Assembly: GCA_018402545.1 (NCBI GenBank)
Contig: JAGYIL010000001.1
Location: 1,116,001-1,180,000, forward strand
Reading direction: 5' to 3'
DNA: 64,000 nt
Origin: Saccharospirillum sp.
GTDB taxonomy: Bacteria > Pseudomonadota > Gammaproteobacteria > Pseudomonadales > Natronospirillaceae
The stretch's first letter is position 1. Each line of letters starts with the position of its first letter. Below are positions 8,778-18,803 of the stretch, in pieces. Both the position numbers and the translations under genes were made by a program. The notes beneath the pieces are model-generated. The model was not told the origin of the DNA and did not search any database. It was given only the letters and a program-made list of their open reading frames with translations.

Positions 8778-9419
8778 TCAGGATAGGGCGCCGGCGTCGC
8801 GCAGCAGCGTTAATACTGCCTCGGCAAAAAGCCGGTAGCCTTCACGGTTGAGGTGAACCTGATCCGATTTGAAGCTCGGTTTGCCTTGTAGATCGGCCAT
8901 GGTCTTATTGTCAATCGGAAGGTCGAACTCGTCCGCCAGCTCTGCATAGAGTTTTGCGGATGAGAGAAAGATGCCCGGCTCCGGTACACCAATTAACACA
9001 ACCTGAATTCCCCGCGACTGCATCAGTTCGATCATGGCCGCCAGGTTGGCTTTGGTGGCCGAGGTATCCTGGCGGCGCAGAAAATCGTTACCGCCATGGC
9101 ACAGTATCACCAGGTCTGGCCGGTACTCGTCGAGCACAGCCGCTAGTCGCTGCCGGCCCTGAGCGCTGGTTTCTCCGGATACGCCGGCGTTAATCACCTC
9201 GATGTTGGTCATCCGTTGCAAAACAGCCGGGTAGGCATCGTCGCGGCCGGTGCCCACGCCAACGGTCAGGCTGTCGCCAAACGCCAGTATGCGGTCACCC
9301 GGGGCAATGGGGTCGAGCCGGGCGCCACCGCACGCCGACAACAGCAGAAGGCTGGCGAACACCGCGCTTGCCAGCCAGTGCCACCGCTTGGTATTTCGGG
9401 GTTGCAGTAGCGTCTTCAT
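8778..9419 (-). CDS. SGNH-hydrolase lipoprotein (TesA/arylesterase type)
   Basis: 213 residues with an N-terminal basic and hydrophobic signal ending in the lipobox LLSAC, so probably a lipoprotein. All SGNH blocks are present: FGDSLTVG with the nucleophile Ser, the oxyanion Gly in INAGVSG, GGND, and the DQVHLN Asp-His pair. It should hydrolyse short esters or thioesters at the envelope. The start overlaps the stop of the patatin gene (ATGA), so the two lipid hydrolases are translationally coupled. Confidence 0.9.
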   Translation of the reverse strand: MKTLLQPRNTKRWHWLASAVFASLLLLSACGGARLDPIAPGDRILAFGDSLTVGVGTGRDDAYPAVLQRMTNIEVINAGVSGETSAQGRQRLAAVLDEYRPDLVILCHGGNDFLRRQDTSATKANLAAMIELMQSRGIQVVLIGVPEPGIFLSSAKLYAELADEFDLPIDNKTMADLQGKPSFKSDQVHLNREGYRLFAEAVLTLLRDAGALS

Positions 9420-11278
9420 GGTGTTGGTTCTCTAACGGTTTCAACCCGGGCGAGTACGTCTTTGCCGTGGTCATAACCCTGTCGCACGGCCTGATCAAAC
9501 CGGCGCCAGTCGAGCAAGCCAACCCGTTTCAGCGGCGGGTTAAAATACAGGTCGGTCAGTTGTTCCGACTGGGTGCGGCGTGAGGTGCTGTAGAGAATGC
9601 TCACGTTCATTAAATAGGACGCCAGGGAGGGCAGTTTGTATTTCCGTTTGTGGCGCTTGCGCAACCGGTCGCGCAGCAGCGCCCAGGTGCCGGGCACTTC
9701 ATCGAACGTTAGCGGTCGCCGTGCAGAAACGCTCAGGTCGATGCCAATCACCGTGCCCACGCCGCGCGCCTTGCGCATGATGTCGACCGGAAAATTGTTC
9801 AGCGTAGCGCCGTCACACAGCAGGTCGCCCTTGTGCAAAATGGGTGGCAATGCGCCCGGTATTGCAGTACTGGCGCGCAGTGCCTTGGCCAGCGAGCCGT
9901 GACGCATAACGTGCTCCTCGGCGCGGGAATAGTTGGTTGCCACGCAATAATAGGTTTTCCACAGGTCGTCCAGGTTGGCCTTGTGGCCGAGCAAATCCTG
10001 AAACGCCTGAACGATGATGCGGGCCAGGCGTTGGCCGCGAATTAGTGACACGATGGGTAACCAGTTGAAGTCGCCGGTCGGGTTGAGTTTGAACGACCGC
10101 CGGCAAATATCGAGCGTCCGATCCAGTGGCTGGTCGGCGGCTATCAGCGCTGCCATAACGGCTCCCATGCTGGTTCCGCCCACGTAGTCGACTTCGATGC
10201 CCGCTTCCTGCAACGCCTTGAACACACCCAGGTGCGCGAAGCCACGGGCACCGCCACCGGCCAGAACCAGGCCGGTGGCGGTGCGGGTTTCTATGCGCGC
10301 CAGCCGGGCCATGTCACGTTCGAGATCCGGTCTTATATGAACATGGTCAGTCACCGGTCGCCGGTTCAGCCACGCCCGGGTGTTGCGCGGGCATTGGGTG
10401 TCGGCTGCGTGCAACAACACCAGCACTTCGGCCGCTTCAGTGCGCATCGAGTCGCTGCCGAGGCATTCGGTTTCGATCGCATGCAGTTCCGGTGGCTGGG
10501 TTGCATCGGCCAGCAACAGTATTTCGTCGCTGTGGCGGCAGCAGCGTCGGGTCCAGTCAGAGGGGGTATTGTCGGCGACCAGCAATACGAAATCCGATTC
10601 AGATTCAATCTGGTCCAGATACAGCGTGATACGTTGCTGCCGGTCACGCGGATCGGGTTGGGTGCCCGTGCCGGTCTTTGCCAGGTGAGCTTCCAGTCGC
10701 CTGGCGTCGAGCAAAGTGACCGAACCTTGCTGTTCCAGCTGAGCAGCGAGTCGGGTCGCAAAGTCGCCGGGGTCTACCCCGTCGGATACCGGCGCCAGCG
10801 TTATGCTAACCGGCAATGGCATGGGGTTGACGGTATGCTGGGTTTGCAGGCGTTGAATGATCTGTCGGGTCAGTGCCATCGATAGCCGGTGGCTACTGGC
10901 CAGCAGTTCATCGAAATGGGCCTTGTCGAGCCGCACCAGCACCGAATCGCGAATCGCCACCACAGTGGCTGAGCGGGGTTCGCCCGTGTACAGGCTCATT
11001 TCGCCAAAGACCTGCCCCCGGCCCATCTCGCGCACCGGCTTTGGCGTTCCCGACTCGTCGTTGATGTAAGCGCGTAAACGGCCGCTGACCGACAGGTAGA
11101 GGGCATCGCCGGGGTCTCCTTGTTCCATCAGCGTCTCGCCCCCGGCAATCTCCACCCAGCGCAGGCGTTTACGCAACAACGCCAGGGCATCGGGCTCGAT
11201 AGCGCCCAGAAACTCAGTGAGGTGCTGGTCCAGTAAGGCCTGGTGGTGAACCTGTATATCCGGAGTATGCTCGCTCAA
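9416..11278 (-). CDS. Patatin-like phospholipase with N-terminal cyclic-nucleotide-binding domain
   Basis: 620 residues, domain order like neuropathy-target-esterase proteins. Residues 12-140 form a cNMP-binding domain whose pocket looks intact: FGEMSLYTGEPRSAT, with Glu93 for the ribose and Arg102 for the cyclic phosphate. A linker domain spans 150-320. The patatin domain follows, with GGGARGFAHLG, nucleophile Ser370 in GTSMG, and the dyad Asp489 in CDGA. The start is TTG, supported by AAGGAGG eight to nine bases upstream. It is divergent from a class III nucleotide cyclase, so the ligand may be made next door (inference). Confidence 0.92.
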   Translation of the reverse strand: MSEHTPDIQVHHQALLDQHLTEFLGAIEPDALALLRKRLRWVEIAGGETLMEQGDPGDALYLSVSGRLRAYINDESGTPKPVREMGRGQVFGEMSLYTGEPRSATVVAIRDSVLVRLDKAHFDELLASSHRLSMALTRQIIQRLQTQHTVNPMPLPVSITLAPVSDGVDPGDFATRLAAQLEQQGSVTLLDARRLEAHLAKTGTGTQPDPRDRQQRITLYLDQIESESDFVLLVADNTPSDWTRRCCRHSDEILLLADATQPPELHAIETECLGSDSMRTEAAEVLVLLHAADTQCPRNTRAWLNRRPVTDHVHIRPDLERDMARLARIETRTATGLVLAGGGARGFAHLGVFKALQEAGIEVDYVGGTSMGAVMAALIAADQPLDRTLDICRRSFKLNPTGDFNWLPIVSLIRGQRLARIIVQAFQDLLGHKANLDDLWKTYYCVATNYSRAEEHVMRHGSLAKALRASTAIPGALPPILHKGDLLCDGATLNNFPVDIMRKARGVGTVIGIDLSVSARRPLTFDEVPGTWALLRDRLRKRHKRKYKLPSLASYLMNVSILYSTSRRTQSEQLTDLYFNPPLKRVGLLDWRRFDQAVRQGYDHGKDVLARVETVREPTP

Positions 11279-11549
11279 CGATAAACCTCCTTGTCATTCT
11301 TGTTTTAATGTATCCGTCAGGTCGGATAGTGAACGATCAGAATTACAGAGAAGTCACAGCCAGTAAAGCAGGAATCCGCGCGATCCGGGTCCGGCTGCGT
11401 GCCACTGTGCACCGTTCGAAAGAATGTGCTAGGTTAAGGACCGGTCCCGGCAAGGCAAGCCGACAGGGAACTCAATAATGCACAGGATGGTGTGACACAT
11501 GGATTTCGGGCAGTGAAGACAGGCTTGCCCGCGCAGTCAGGACTCGACG

Positions 11550-12575
11550 ATGAAAGAACACCAGCTCAACGCCATTCTCTTCAGCGATATCGTAGGTTAT
11601 TCCAGCCAAATGGCCGCGGATGAAGCGTCCACGCTTGAGGTGCTGCAACGCAATCGCTTACGGCATCAGCGCATCGTGACGCAGTATCACGGGCGCATTG
11701 TCGATACCATTGGCGATGGGCATCTGTGTCTGTTTTCCAGCAGTCTCGATGCGGTATATGCCGGTCTGGCGTTGCAGCATGATCTGCACGTCAACCAGGA
11801 TGTCACCCAACTGAGAGTTGGCATTCATGTCGGTGATACCGTGGTTGAGCGCGATGGTCTCAGAGGCTTGCGGGTTATCGGCGATGCTGTCAATACCGCT
11901 TCCCGGATAGAAAGCAATGCACCGTCGCCCGGGGTCTGGGTCTCGGCGAGGGTTGCGACCGATCTGCGCAGTGACGCCCAACTGACGTTTGAATCCGCCG
12001 GCCTGTTCACGCTGAAAAACTTGCCGGAGGCGATGGAGCTTTTTGAGGTTCGGTCGGTGACCGGTACGGCACCGGCCGCCTCGCCCAGAGCGCGTTTTTC
12101 ATACCGCCATCAACAGTTTAGTCGCACCCGGGTCGTGGCACTGGCGACTGTGTTGTGTGCCAGCCTGGTGGCTGCATTCGTTGCCTCTCAGGTGTTCGAT
12201 GACCCAGAATCACTGGCCGTATTACCGCTTGAATATGTCGGCGCCGATGCCGATTACCAGTACCTTGCCACAGCGCTTACCAGCCGATTGCAATCCCACC
12301 TTGCTCCCTTTGAGAACATCAACCTGGCGTCACAGGCCAATGCCCGCCGGTTAACCGATGCCAGCGGTTATCTCGGAGATGAAGAAGTCGACTTTTTCAT
12401 GGAGGGCAGCCTGTTACTGGTCGGGCAGCAGGTGACGATTGAAATCAGCGTAGTGGAAGCCGACGAAGACAGTATCTTGTTCAGTGAACAGTGGCAGGGT
12501 GAGCTGGATCAGCTGGAGCGTCTTGAAAGGTCGGTGCTTGAATCGGTGGGTGACTATGTGGCGACGTCATTGTGA
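11550..12575 (+). CDS. Class III nucleotide cyclase fused to a membrane helix and TolB/FlgO-like domain
   Basis: 341 residues. The cyclase domain (1-170) has both metal aspartates, Asp13 in LFSDIVGY and Asp56 in TIGDGH, and the Asn115/Arg119 pair in GDAVNTASRIE. At the position where adenylate cyclases usually carry the base-specifying Lys (V-K-T-x-G-D-G), this protein has Asp52 (VDTIGDG), so base choice may differ from ATP. One membrane helix lies near 185-205. The C-terminal domain (SLAVLPLEY... YLATALTSRL) resembles the TolB-N/FlgO region often fused to such cyclases. AGGAC precedes the start. A Crp/Fnr gene follows 39 bp downstream. Confidence 0.88.
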   Translation: MKEHQLNAILFSDIVGYSSQMAADEASTLEVLQRNRLRHQRIVTQYHGRIVDTIGDGHLCLFSSSLDAVYAGLALQHDLHVNQDVTQLRVGIHVGDTVVERDGLRGLRVIGDAVNTASRIESNAPSPGVWVSARVATDLRSDAQLTFESAGLFTLKNLPEAMELFEVRSVTGTAPAASPRARFSYRHQQFSRTRVVALATVLCASLVAAFVASQVFDDPESLAVLPLEYVGADADYQYLATALTSRLQSHLAPFENINLASQANARRLTDASGYLGDEEVDFFMEGSLLLVGQQVTIEISVVEADEDSILFSEQWQGELDQLERLERSVLESVGDYVATSL

Positions 12576-12614
12576 GCAGTACTGGAATTACAGACTGTGC
12601 ACCAGGGCAAGGTA

Positions 12615-13292
12615 ATGCCTGAACCGGTATCGATTCTGGAAGCCCTGACGGCCAGGTCCCGTGCGCAACTGATGCATCATGCCCGGCCGCGCCATTTTAC
12701 CGCCGGATCTGCCTTGTTTTACAAGGGCGATGAGGGCAGCTGGCTGTTCCTGATCGAGCACGGTCTGGTCGAGATCAGCCTGATGTCGTTGCAGGGTAAA
12801 AAGGCCACGCTGAACCACCTGGGTCCGGGTGAGGTGATTGGTGAACTGTCGGCACTGGCTCAGCTGCCGCGCAGTGCCGATGCGCTGGCGCTGACCGATA
12901 CCGGGGGCCTTATCATTCCCAAGCAGCGACTCGCCGAGGTGCTGCGCGATGACAGCGATGCCTGCCTGGAAGTCATTCGGCTACTCTGCAGTCGGGTTCG
13001 TAATGCATCGGATATGTTCGAAAACCGGGCTGTCGCGCCTGCGTCAGTGCGGCTGGCGCATTGCGTACTGACGCTGATACGCAAGTGGGGCGAAACGGAC
13101 GAACAAGGCACCCTGCACCTGTCACAACAGCTTAGCCAGGCAGAGCTGGGCGAGTTTGCCGGGCTGGCCAGAGAAAACGTCAATCGGCTGTTAAAGGAAT
13201 GGCAGGCGCTGGGGTGGCTGCAGTTTCATCGTGGTCAGCTGACCGTTCTGGATGCGCCAGCGCTGCAGGCGATACTGGATCAGAGCGAGTGA
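12615..13292 (+). CDS. Crp/Fnr-family transcriptional regulator
   Basis: About 225 residues: an N-terminal cNMP-binding-type beta barrel with the pocket-like sequence IGELSALAQLPRSAD (Glu and Arg retained), then a C-terminal winged helix containing LSQAELGEFAGLARENVNRLL. No cysteine cluster for an FNR iron-sulfur centre is visible near the N-terminus, so it is more CRP-like than FNR-like. A GTG at 12597 in frame could add six residues. It is co-directional with the cyclase gene upstream. A symmetrical Crp/Fnr-type box overlaps its stop codon in front of the next gene. Confidence 0.85.
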   Translation: MPEPVSILEALTARSRAQLMHHARPRHFTAGSALFYKGDEGSWLFLIEHGLVEISLMSLQGKKATLNHLGPGEVIGELSALAQLPRSADALALTDTGGLIIPKQRLAEVLRDDSDACLEVIRLLCSRVRNASDMFENRAVAPASVRLAHCVLTLIRKWGETDEQGTLHLSQQLSQAELGEFAGLARENVNRLLKEWQALGWLQFHRGQLTVLDAPALQAILDQSE

Positions 13293-13302
13293 TTTACATC
13301 AC
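13289..13302 (+). promoter_or_regulatory. Putative Crp/Fnr-type box
   Basis: Perfect dyad GTGAT-TTAC-ATCAC, matching the spacing of FNR/DNR-type half sites (GAT-N4-ATC). It lies 58 bp before the start of the bPH2 gene and overlaps the stop of the Crp/Fnr gene, so that regulator could act here. The site is read from sequence; binding is inferred. Confidence 0.4.
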
Positions 13303-13359
13303 TGCGCCTGGTTAAGGCACTTCGTAGCATGGGCTTGTCACTCAACCGGAGACAGGCTC

Positions 13360-13896
13360 ATGACTGCGACGTTAACGCACACATCAACCGCTACTCCAAA
13401 CCAAACCGAAACCGCTTCTGAGCAAGCGGCCATCCCCATATTGGCTGTGGATGAATTCATACTGCATACCAGCAAACGCCACCCGGCGGTTTGGGTTATC
13501 CTGGGTGTCGCGTCGCTGGTCAGCCTGCTGGTCTCTGCCTGGCTGTTGCTGCCCTTGCTGATTCTGACGGTGCAGCAACTGAGTTACTCGTTTTCCGTAA
13601 CCAGTCGTCAGATTATCGAGCACCAGGGCATTCTATGGCGCAGAACCCGCCGGATACCGCTGAATGACCTGATCAGTATCGATCTGGTCAACCGGGATTT
13701 CGGGCTGCTCTTTCAGGTCGGCAAACTGACGGTGACTACGCGTAAAGGTAAATCGGAGTCGTTCCGCTGGGTCGCTCAGCCCGAGCGACTGGTTCGGCTT
13801 CTGGATCATCAGCACGGTGGTTGCGATCTGGATACGACCTCAGAACCGGTTCGTCAGGTACGGCGACTGCGCAACAGCCTGAGTCACCTGGTGTAA
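13360..13896 (+). CDS. Membrane protein with bacterial PH (bPH2/YdbS-like) domain
   Basis: 178 residues: a hydrophilic N-terminus, one or two membrane segments (about residues 40-75), and a PH-like domain containing SFSVTSRQIIEHQG and IPLNDLISIDLVNRDFG, the core pattern of bPH2 (YdbS/YdbT) proteins. The ATG at 13360 is preceded by GGAG at nine bases, and replaces a longer ORF that would overlap the upstream regulator. It converges on the HD-GYP gene with only four bases between stops. Confidence 0.8.
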   Translation: MTATLTHTSTATPNQTETASEQAAIPILAVDEFILHTSKRHPAVWVILGVASLVSLLVSAWLLLPLLILTVQQLSYSFSVTSRQIIEHQGILWRRTRRIPLNDLISIDLVNRDFGLLFQVGKLTVTTRKGKSESFRWVAQPERLVRLLDHQHGGCDLDTTSEPVRQVRRLRNSLSHLV

Positions 13897-13900
13897 TCAC

Positions 13901-15160
13901 TCACAGCAGACTGAGTTCCTGTTTTACTGCCGTGTTGATATCGATGCCGGCCGTGCCATTCATGACTTCACCGCGGATGCTTACACTCTGATTGGTGGGT
14001 TCAGCCAGGTCCAGTTCATGGGGGGTCGGGAGAGGGTGTTGCCGGGCATCGGTCAGCACCCGGATACGGGGCCGGGCAAAATCATCCGGGTTGGGCTCCA
14101 GTACCATGGCGATCTGGCCTCCGGCCAGTTGAACCAGACTGCCCGTCGGGTAAAACCCAATGCAGGTTACGAAGGCTTTCGACAAGTCGGAATCGAAGTG
14201 CGAACCCCGTTCGCGCAAGATGGCTTTCAGTGCCTGTTCTGACGTTTTGACCGTGCCATAGCAGCGGGAACTGGTCATGGCATCATAGGCATCGGCCAGG
14301 GCGACCATTTTGGCGTAGTAGGAAATTTGGTGCTGGCGCAATCCCCGCGGATACCCCTTGCCATCAATGCGCTCATGATGAGAGTGCGCAACATCAATGG
14401 CGTGTTTGAATTCGGCCGAGGCGGACATCAGAATATTGCGACCGTGGGTAGGGTGTTCGGCCATGATGTAGGCTTCTTCCCGCGTAAACCGGCCGGGTTT
14501 GTTCAGTATGTCGATGGGAATTCGACTCTTGCCTACATCGTGCAGCAACCCACAGAGTGCAACGTCCCGGATTTCAGCTTCCATCAGCCCCAGGTGGCGA
14601 GCAAAGGTGGCGCTGAGAATGCAGACATTCATGCTGTGTTCGGCGGTGTAGCTGTCTTTGTGTTTGATCATCGACAGAAACCGCAGGGCATCCTTGTTGG
14701 CCAGAATGCTATCGACCACTTTATCAACGACGTCGCGACATTCGATGATGTCCAGACTGCGTCCGACTCGCAAGCCTTCCATGATGGACGTTGCCATTGA
14801 GCGGGCTGAATCAAAGGTCAGCCGGGAAGCTTCAACCGCCTGATCAAAGCCAACCTGATTGAGATAGTTGACTCGTCGGTCGCTGGCCGGTCCGGTTTTG
14901 GTTGGCTTCGGAAGAGGGGCCACGCTGTTTTGGCTGGCCGCTGTTCCGCGTCTCGAAGCGGGTGTTGCATCAATTCTGACCTGCACCGTCACGGTATGGC
15001 ACTGACGCTGCAGTTCCCGTATTTCTTCGGTGGATGCGATAACAAAGCCTTGCAACAGGAAGGTGGTTTCCTCCCAGGGCCGGTCCAGTGCGACCACACG
15101 CATGCCGATTTCCAGATCCTGGACGGAAACAGATAAATCCTGGTAATCGGCATGGCGCAT
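13901..15160 (-). CDS. HD-GYP cyclic-di-GMP phosphodiesterase with DUF3391 domain
   Basis: About 419 residues. The N-terminal DUF3391 domain (VQDLEIGMRVVALDRPWEE...) is followed by an HD-GYP domain with HSMNV, LLHDVGKSRIP, AEHPTHG, AHSHHER and the intact IDGKGYPRGL signature. It should hydrolyse c-di-GMP in the cytoplasm. The ATG at 15160 places the start just before the DUF3391 core; an upstream TTG at 15184 is possible. No membrane segment or sensor domain is present, so control is probably by expression or partner proteins. Confidence 0.9.
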   Translation of the reverse strand: MRHADYQDLSVSVQDLEIGMRVVALDRPWEETTFLLQGFVIASTEEIRELQRQCHTVTVQVRIDATPASRRGTAASQNSVAPLPKPTKTGPASDRRVNYLNQVGFDQAVEASRLTFDSARSMATSIMEGLRVGRSLDIIECRDVVDKVVDSILANKDALRFLSMIKHKDSYTAEHSMNVCILSATFARHLGLMEAEIRDVALCGLLHDVGKSRIPIDILNKPGRFTREEAYIMAEHPTHGRNILMSASAEFKHAIDVAHSHHERIDGKGYPRGLRQHQISYYAKMVALADAYDAMTSSRCYGTVKTSEQALKAILRERGSHFDSDLSKAFVTCIGFYPTGSLVQLAGGQIAMVLEPNPDDFARPRIRVLTDARQHPLPTPHELDLAEPTNQSVSIRGEVMNGTAGIDINTAVKQELSLL

Positions 15161-15273
15161 GGTGGCATGGGTTCCGCGATACAACGTGTAAACGTCAGTG
15201 TAGACCGAAAGTTGAATCCGGGTCGACTTCGCTGCTCTGCCTTGCCACCTTTAATGACTGGCTAAGGGGTTTG

Positions 15274-16122
15274 CTACCTGCTCTGCAGAGCTTTGGCGTG
15301 AAAGCGCAGGTGATCATCAATAAAGCTGGCAATAAAATAATAGCTGTGGTCATAACCCGGCTGAGTACGGCTTTCAAACGGATGAGCACTGCGTTCAGCG
15401 GCGTTGCTCAGTGCCTGCGGGTGCAATTGCGCTTCCAGAAAGTTATCCGCATCGCCCTGATCCACCAGAATCGGAAACTGAGCGTTGCTGCTGGCCAGTA
15501 ACAGGCTGGCATCGTAATCACGCCATGTGGCCTGGTCGTCGCCGAGATAGGCGGAAAACGCCTTGTGACCCCAGGGTACCGCTGTTGGGTTGCAAATAGG
15601 CGCAAAGGCCGAGACCGAGGTGTAACGTTCTGGATTGCGCAAGCCAATCACCAGTGCACCGTGGCCACCCATGGAGTGACCGCTGATCGCCCGTTGTTCT
15701 GTCACAGGAAAATGGGCCTCAATCAGGCTGGGCAGTTCGGACACTATGTAATCGTACATCCGGTAGTGCCGGTTCCAGGGTGCCTCAGTGGCATTGACGT
15801 AAAAGCCAGCGCCCAGGCCCAGATCGTAGGCTCCATCCGGGTCGTCAGCGACGCCGTCACCGCGCGGGCTGGTGTCGGGTGCGACGATGGCAACACCGAG
15901 TTCAGCCGCCATGCGCTGGGCACCGGCCTTGTGCACAAAATTCTCGTCGGTACAGGTGAGACCCGACAGCCAGTACAGCACCGGTACCGGGTGCTGGGCA
16001 TCGGCATCGGGCGGCAAATAGACGCTGAAGCGCATGGTGCAGTTCAGCGTGGCAGACGCGTGTTCATATTGTTTCTGCCAGCCGTTGAAACACTTGTTGC
16101 TGTTCAGATGATTCAAACTCAT
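15274..16122 (-). CDS. fghA: S-formylglutathione hydrolase
   Basis: 282 residues, the usual size of the family. An alpha/beta hydrolase with nucleophile [19 protein letters not shown] and DTSPRGDGV near the oxyanion region, and a C-terminal PGYDHSYYF containing the catalytic His. It converts S-formylglutathione to formate and glutathione in formaldehyde detoxification. The start at 16122 has GAGG five bases upstream; a longer ORF to 16230 runs through a palindromic repeat and is rejected. It lies 249 bp downstream of adhC on the same strand, separated by that repeat. Confidence 0.95.
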   Translation of the reverse strand: MSLNHLNSNKCFNGWQKQYEHASATLNCTMRFSVYLPPDADAQHPVPVLYWLSGLTCTDENFVHKAGAQRMAAELGVAIVAPDTSPRGDGVADDPDGAYDLGLGAGFYVNATEAPWNRHYRMYDYIVSELPSLIEAHFPVTEQRAISGHSMGGHGALVIGLRNPERYTSVSAFAPICNPTAVPWGHKAFSAYLGDDQATWRDYDASLLLASSNAQFPILVDQGDADNFLEAQLHPQALSNAAERSAHPFESRTQPGYDHSYYFIASFIDDHLRFHAKALQSR

Positions 16123-16137
16123 GGAATCCTCAAGTCT

Positions 16138-16329
16138 TAACTTGAGTTTCGGAGGACCATTTAGCAGCGTTGCCAGAACCCGCGACGGATAGCAGGGCTG
16201 CTCCTGCGGGGGCGCCGTGAATACCTCCATGTAGGCTTAACTTCGGCATCCATGCCTCAGATACCCCCGCAAAAGCAGCCCTGCCACCCGTCGCTAGCCC
16301 ATTGCGAACTCCGAAACTTGAGATGTTAA
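16138..16329. repeat. Long intergenic palindrome, copy 1 (adhC-fghA gap)
   Basis: Nested inverted repeats. The outer arms are AGTTTCGGAG (16145-16154) and CTCCGAAACT (16309-16318). Inside are long arms with GCAGGGCTGCT and GCGGGGG on both sides. The core contains two small hairpins, TACCTCCATGTAGG and GGCATCCATGCC. It shares the GGCGTGAA-CATCCATG core plan with copies near 18.6, 20.3, 42.4, 48.1, 53.2 and 53.5 kb. It separates two genes of one pathway, so it may shape expression of fghA at the RNA level. Confidence 0.8.
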
Positions 16330-16370
16330 AAACGGATGCACTCTTTCGGGAGCATTCGTTCGGCCGGTAT

Positions 16371-17531
<1,161 letters not shown>

Positions 17532-17561
17532 TTAGGGTTTTTCAGGTTAATAATGGGGCTC

Positions 17562-17583
17562 ATGGGTAAATCATTTTTACCAT
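17562..17583. promoter_or_regulatory. Putative LysR operator between adhC and its regulator
   Basis: Dyad GGTAAA-TCATT-TTTACC within ATGG...CCAT flanks, fitting a T-N11-A LysR-type box. It lies in the 129-bp divergent promoter region between adhC and the LysR gene. Confidence 0.4.
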
Positions 17584-17612
17584 AGTGCAACAATAGAATG
17601 AGAGAGAGGCCG

Positions 17613-18506
17613 ATGGCGCGTTGGGATGGCATTGAAGAGTGTGTAGCGGTCGCCGAGACCCGCAGTTTTACCCGGGCTGCTGAACGACTGGGCAGTTCCG
17701 TAGCGAACATCAGTCGTCAGATCAGCCGTCTGGAAGACCGGCTGGATGTTCAGTTGTTTCAGCGCACCACCCGCTCGGTCACGCTCACTGACGATGGCCG
17801 GATCTACTACAACCACTGCCGCGCCTTGCTCGATGGACTGGTCGAGGCCGAGCAGGCCATCGGCGAGCGGCTGTCTGAGCCAACCGGGCGGCTGCGGATT
17901 ACCGCACCGCTGTCTTATGGCGAGCGCTACATAGCCCCGTTGATTGCCGGGTTCACAATGCACTACCCACGTCTCGAAATTGACCTGCAACTGACCAATC
18001 AGCGCCTTGATCTGATCGAATCCGGCATCGATTTGGCGATTCGGGTCGGCGTTCTGGAAGACGAACGCCTGGTCGCCAGGCCGCTGGCGCACAGGGCCCA
18101 GTTCGTCTGTGCCTCACCGGATTATCTGGCCCGGTTCGGGCAGCCCCACACACTGGCAGAGCTGAAGAACCACTCCTGCCTGTTAGGTACTTTGGACCAC
18201 TGGCGCTTTACCGACCAGGGCGAGCGACGGGATATCCGGGTTACCGGTCGGCTACGATGTAACAGTGGGCCTGCGCTGCGGGATGCGGCTTTGAAAGGTC
18301 TTGGCATTGTTCAATTGCCGGACTACTACGTTAAAGAGGACATTCAGGCCGGGCGGCTGGTGACTGTGCTGGATGCATTTGCACCGGCGGAAGAGGGTGT
18401 CTGGGCGTTGTACCCACCGAATCGGCATTTGTCGCCGAAGGTTCGGGCTTGTATTGAGTGGTTGGGGCGGGGGTTAAAGGATGGCGTAGCCTGGAATCAA
18501 TATTGA
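17613..18506 (+). CDS. LysR-family regulator, probably of the adhC-fghA genes
   Basis: 297 residues: winged helix-turn-helix (RSFTRAAERLGSSVANISRQISRLEDRL) followed by a periplasmic-binding-like effector domain starting at GRLRITAPLSYGERY. It falls in the CrgA/PA-type subgroup. Divergent from adhC with a dyad in the shared promoter, so control of formaldehyde oxidation is the likely role. The ATG at 17613 has AGAGG four bases upstream. The sequence gives no hint of the ligand. Confidence 0.88.
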   Translation: MARWDGIEECVAVAETRSFTRAAERLGSSVANISRQISRLEDRLDVQLFQRTTRSVTLTDDGRIYYNHCRALLDGLVEAEQAIGERLSEPTGRLRITAPLSYGERYIAPLIAGFTMHYPRLEIDLQLTNQRLDLIESGIDLAIRVGVLEDERLVARPLAHRAQFVCASPDYLARFGQPHTLAELKNHSCLLGTLDHWRFTDQGERRDIRVTGRLRCNSGPALRDAALKGLGIVQLPDYYVKEDIQAGRLVTVLDAFAPAEEGVWALYPPNRHLSPKVRACIEWLGRGLKDGVAWNQY

Positions 18507-18518
18507 GCCACTGTGGCA

Positions 18519-18798
18519 TGCGTTAGAGATTCAAGTTTCGGAGTTTGCACTACAGACTGGCCCTTGGTACTGGCAGTGTCACTGCAGGGCGTCTGCCGCA
18601 TGGACTATAACGCCAGGAGCGTTTTAGCATGAGCGGAGCGAGCCCGAAGGGTGAATCCCAGGGATGGGATTCATATCCGGCAGTCGAGCCCCCATGGATG
18701 GGTTTACGGCGTCACGGCAGGGGCACTGCCAGTGCCGAGGGCGAGTTATTGCCACAGACTCTGCTTTGGCAAATACCGAAACTTGAATGTCTAACGCA
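18519..18798. repeat. Long intergenic palindrome, copy 2
   Basis: About 280 bp between convergent genes. The outer arms (18519-18548 and 18769-18798) contain TGCGTTAGA and TTCAAGTTTCGG on one side and their complements on the other, with about three mismatches in 30. Inner arms carry ACTGGCAGTG on both sides. The core, in reverse orientation, holds CCCCCATGGATGGG. The outer TTTCGG arms are shared with copy 1 only. Confidence 0.8.
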
Positions 18799-18803
18799 GG
18801 GTT

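Noticed and set aside
10232-10885. 217-codon forward ORF opposite the patatin gene
   Set aside because: Antisense to the linker region of a 620-residue protein whose frame is unbroken.
15274-16230. Longer N-terminus for S-formylglutathione hydrolase
   Set aside because: The extra 36 codons run through palindrome copy 1, and a good ribosome site precedes the internal ATG.
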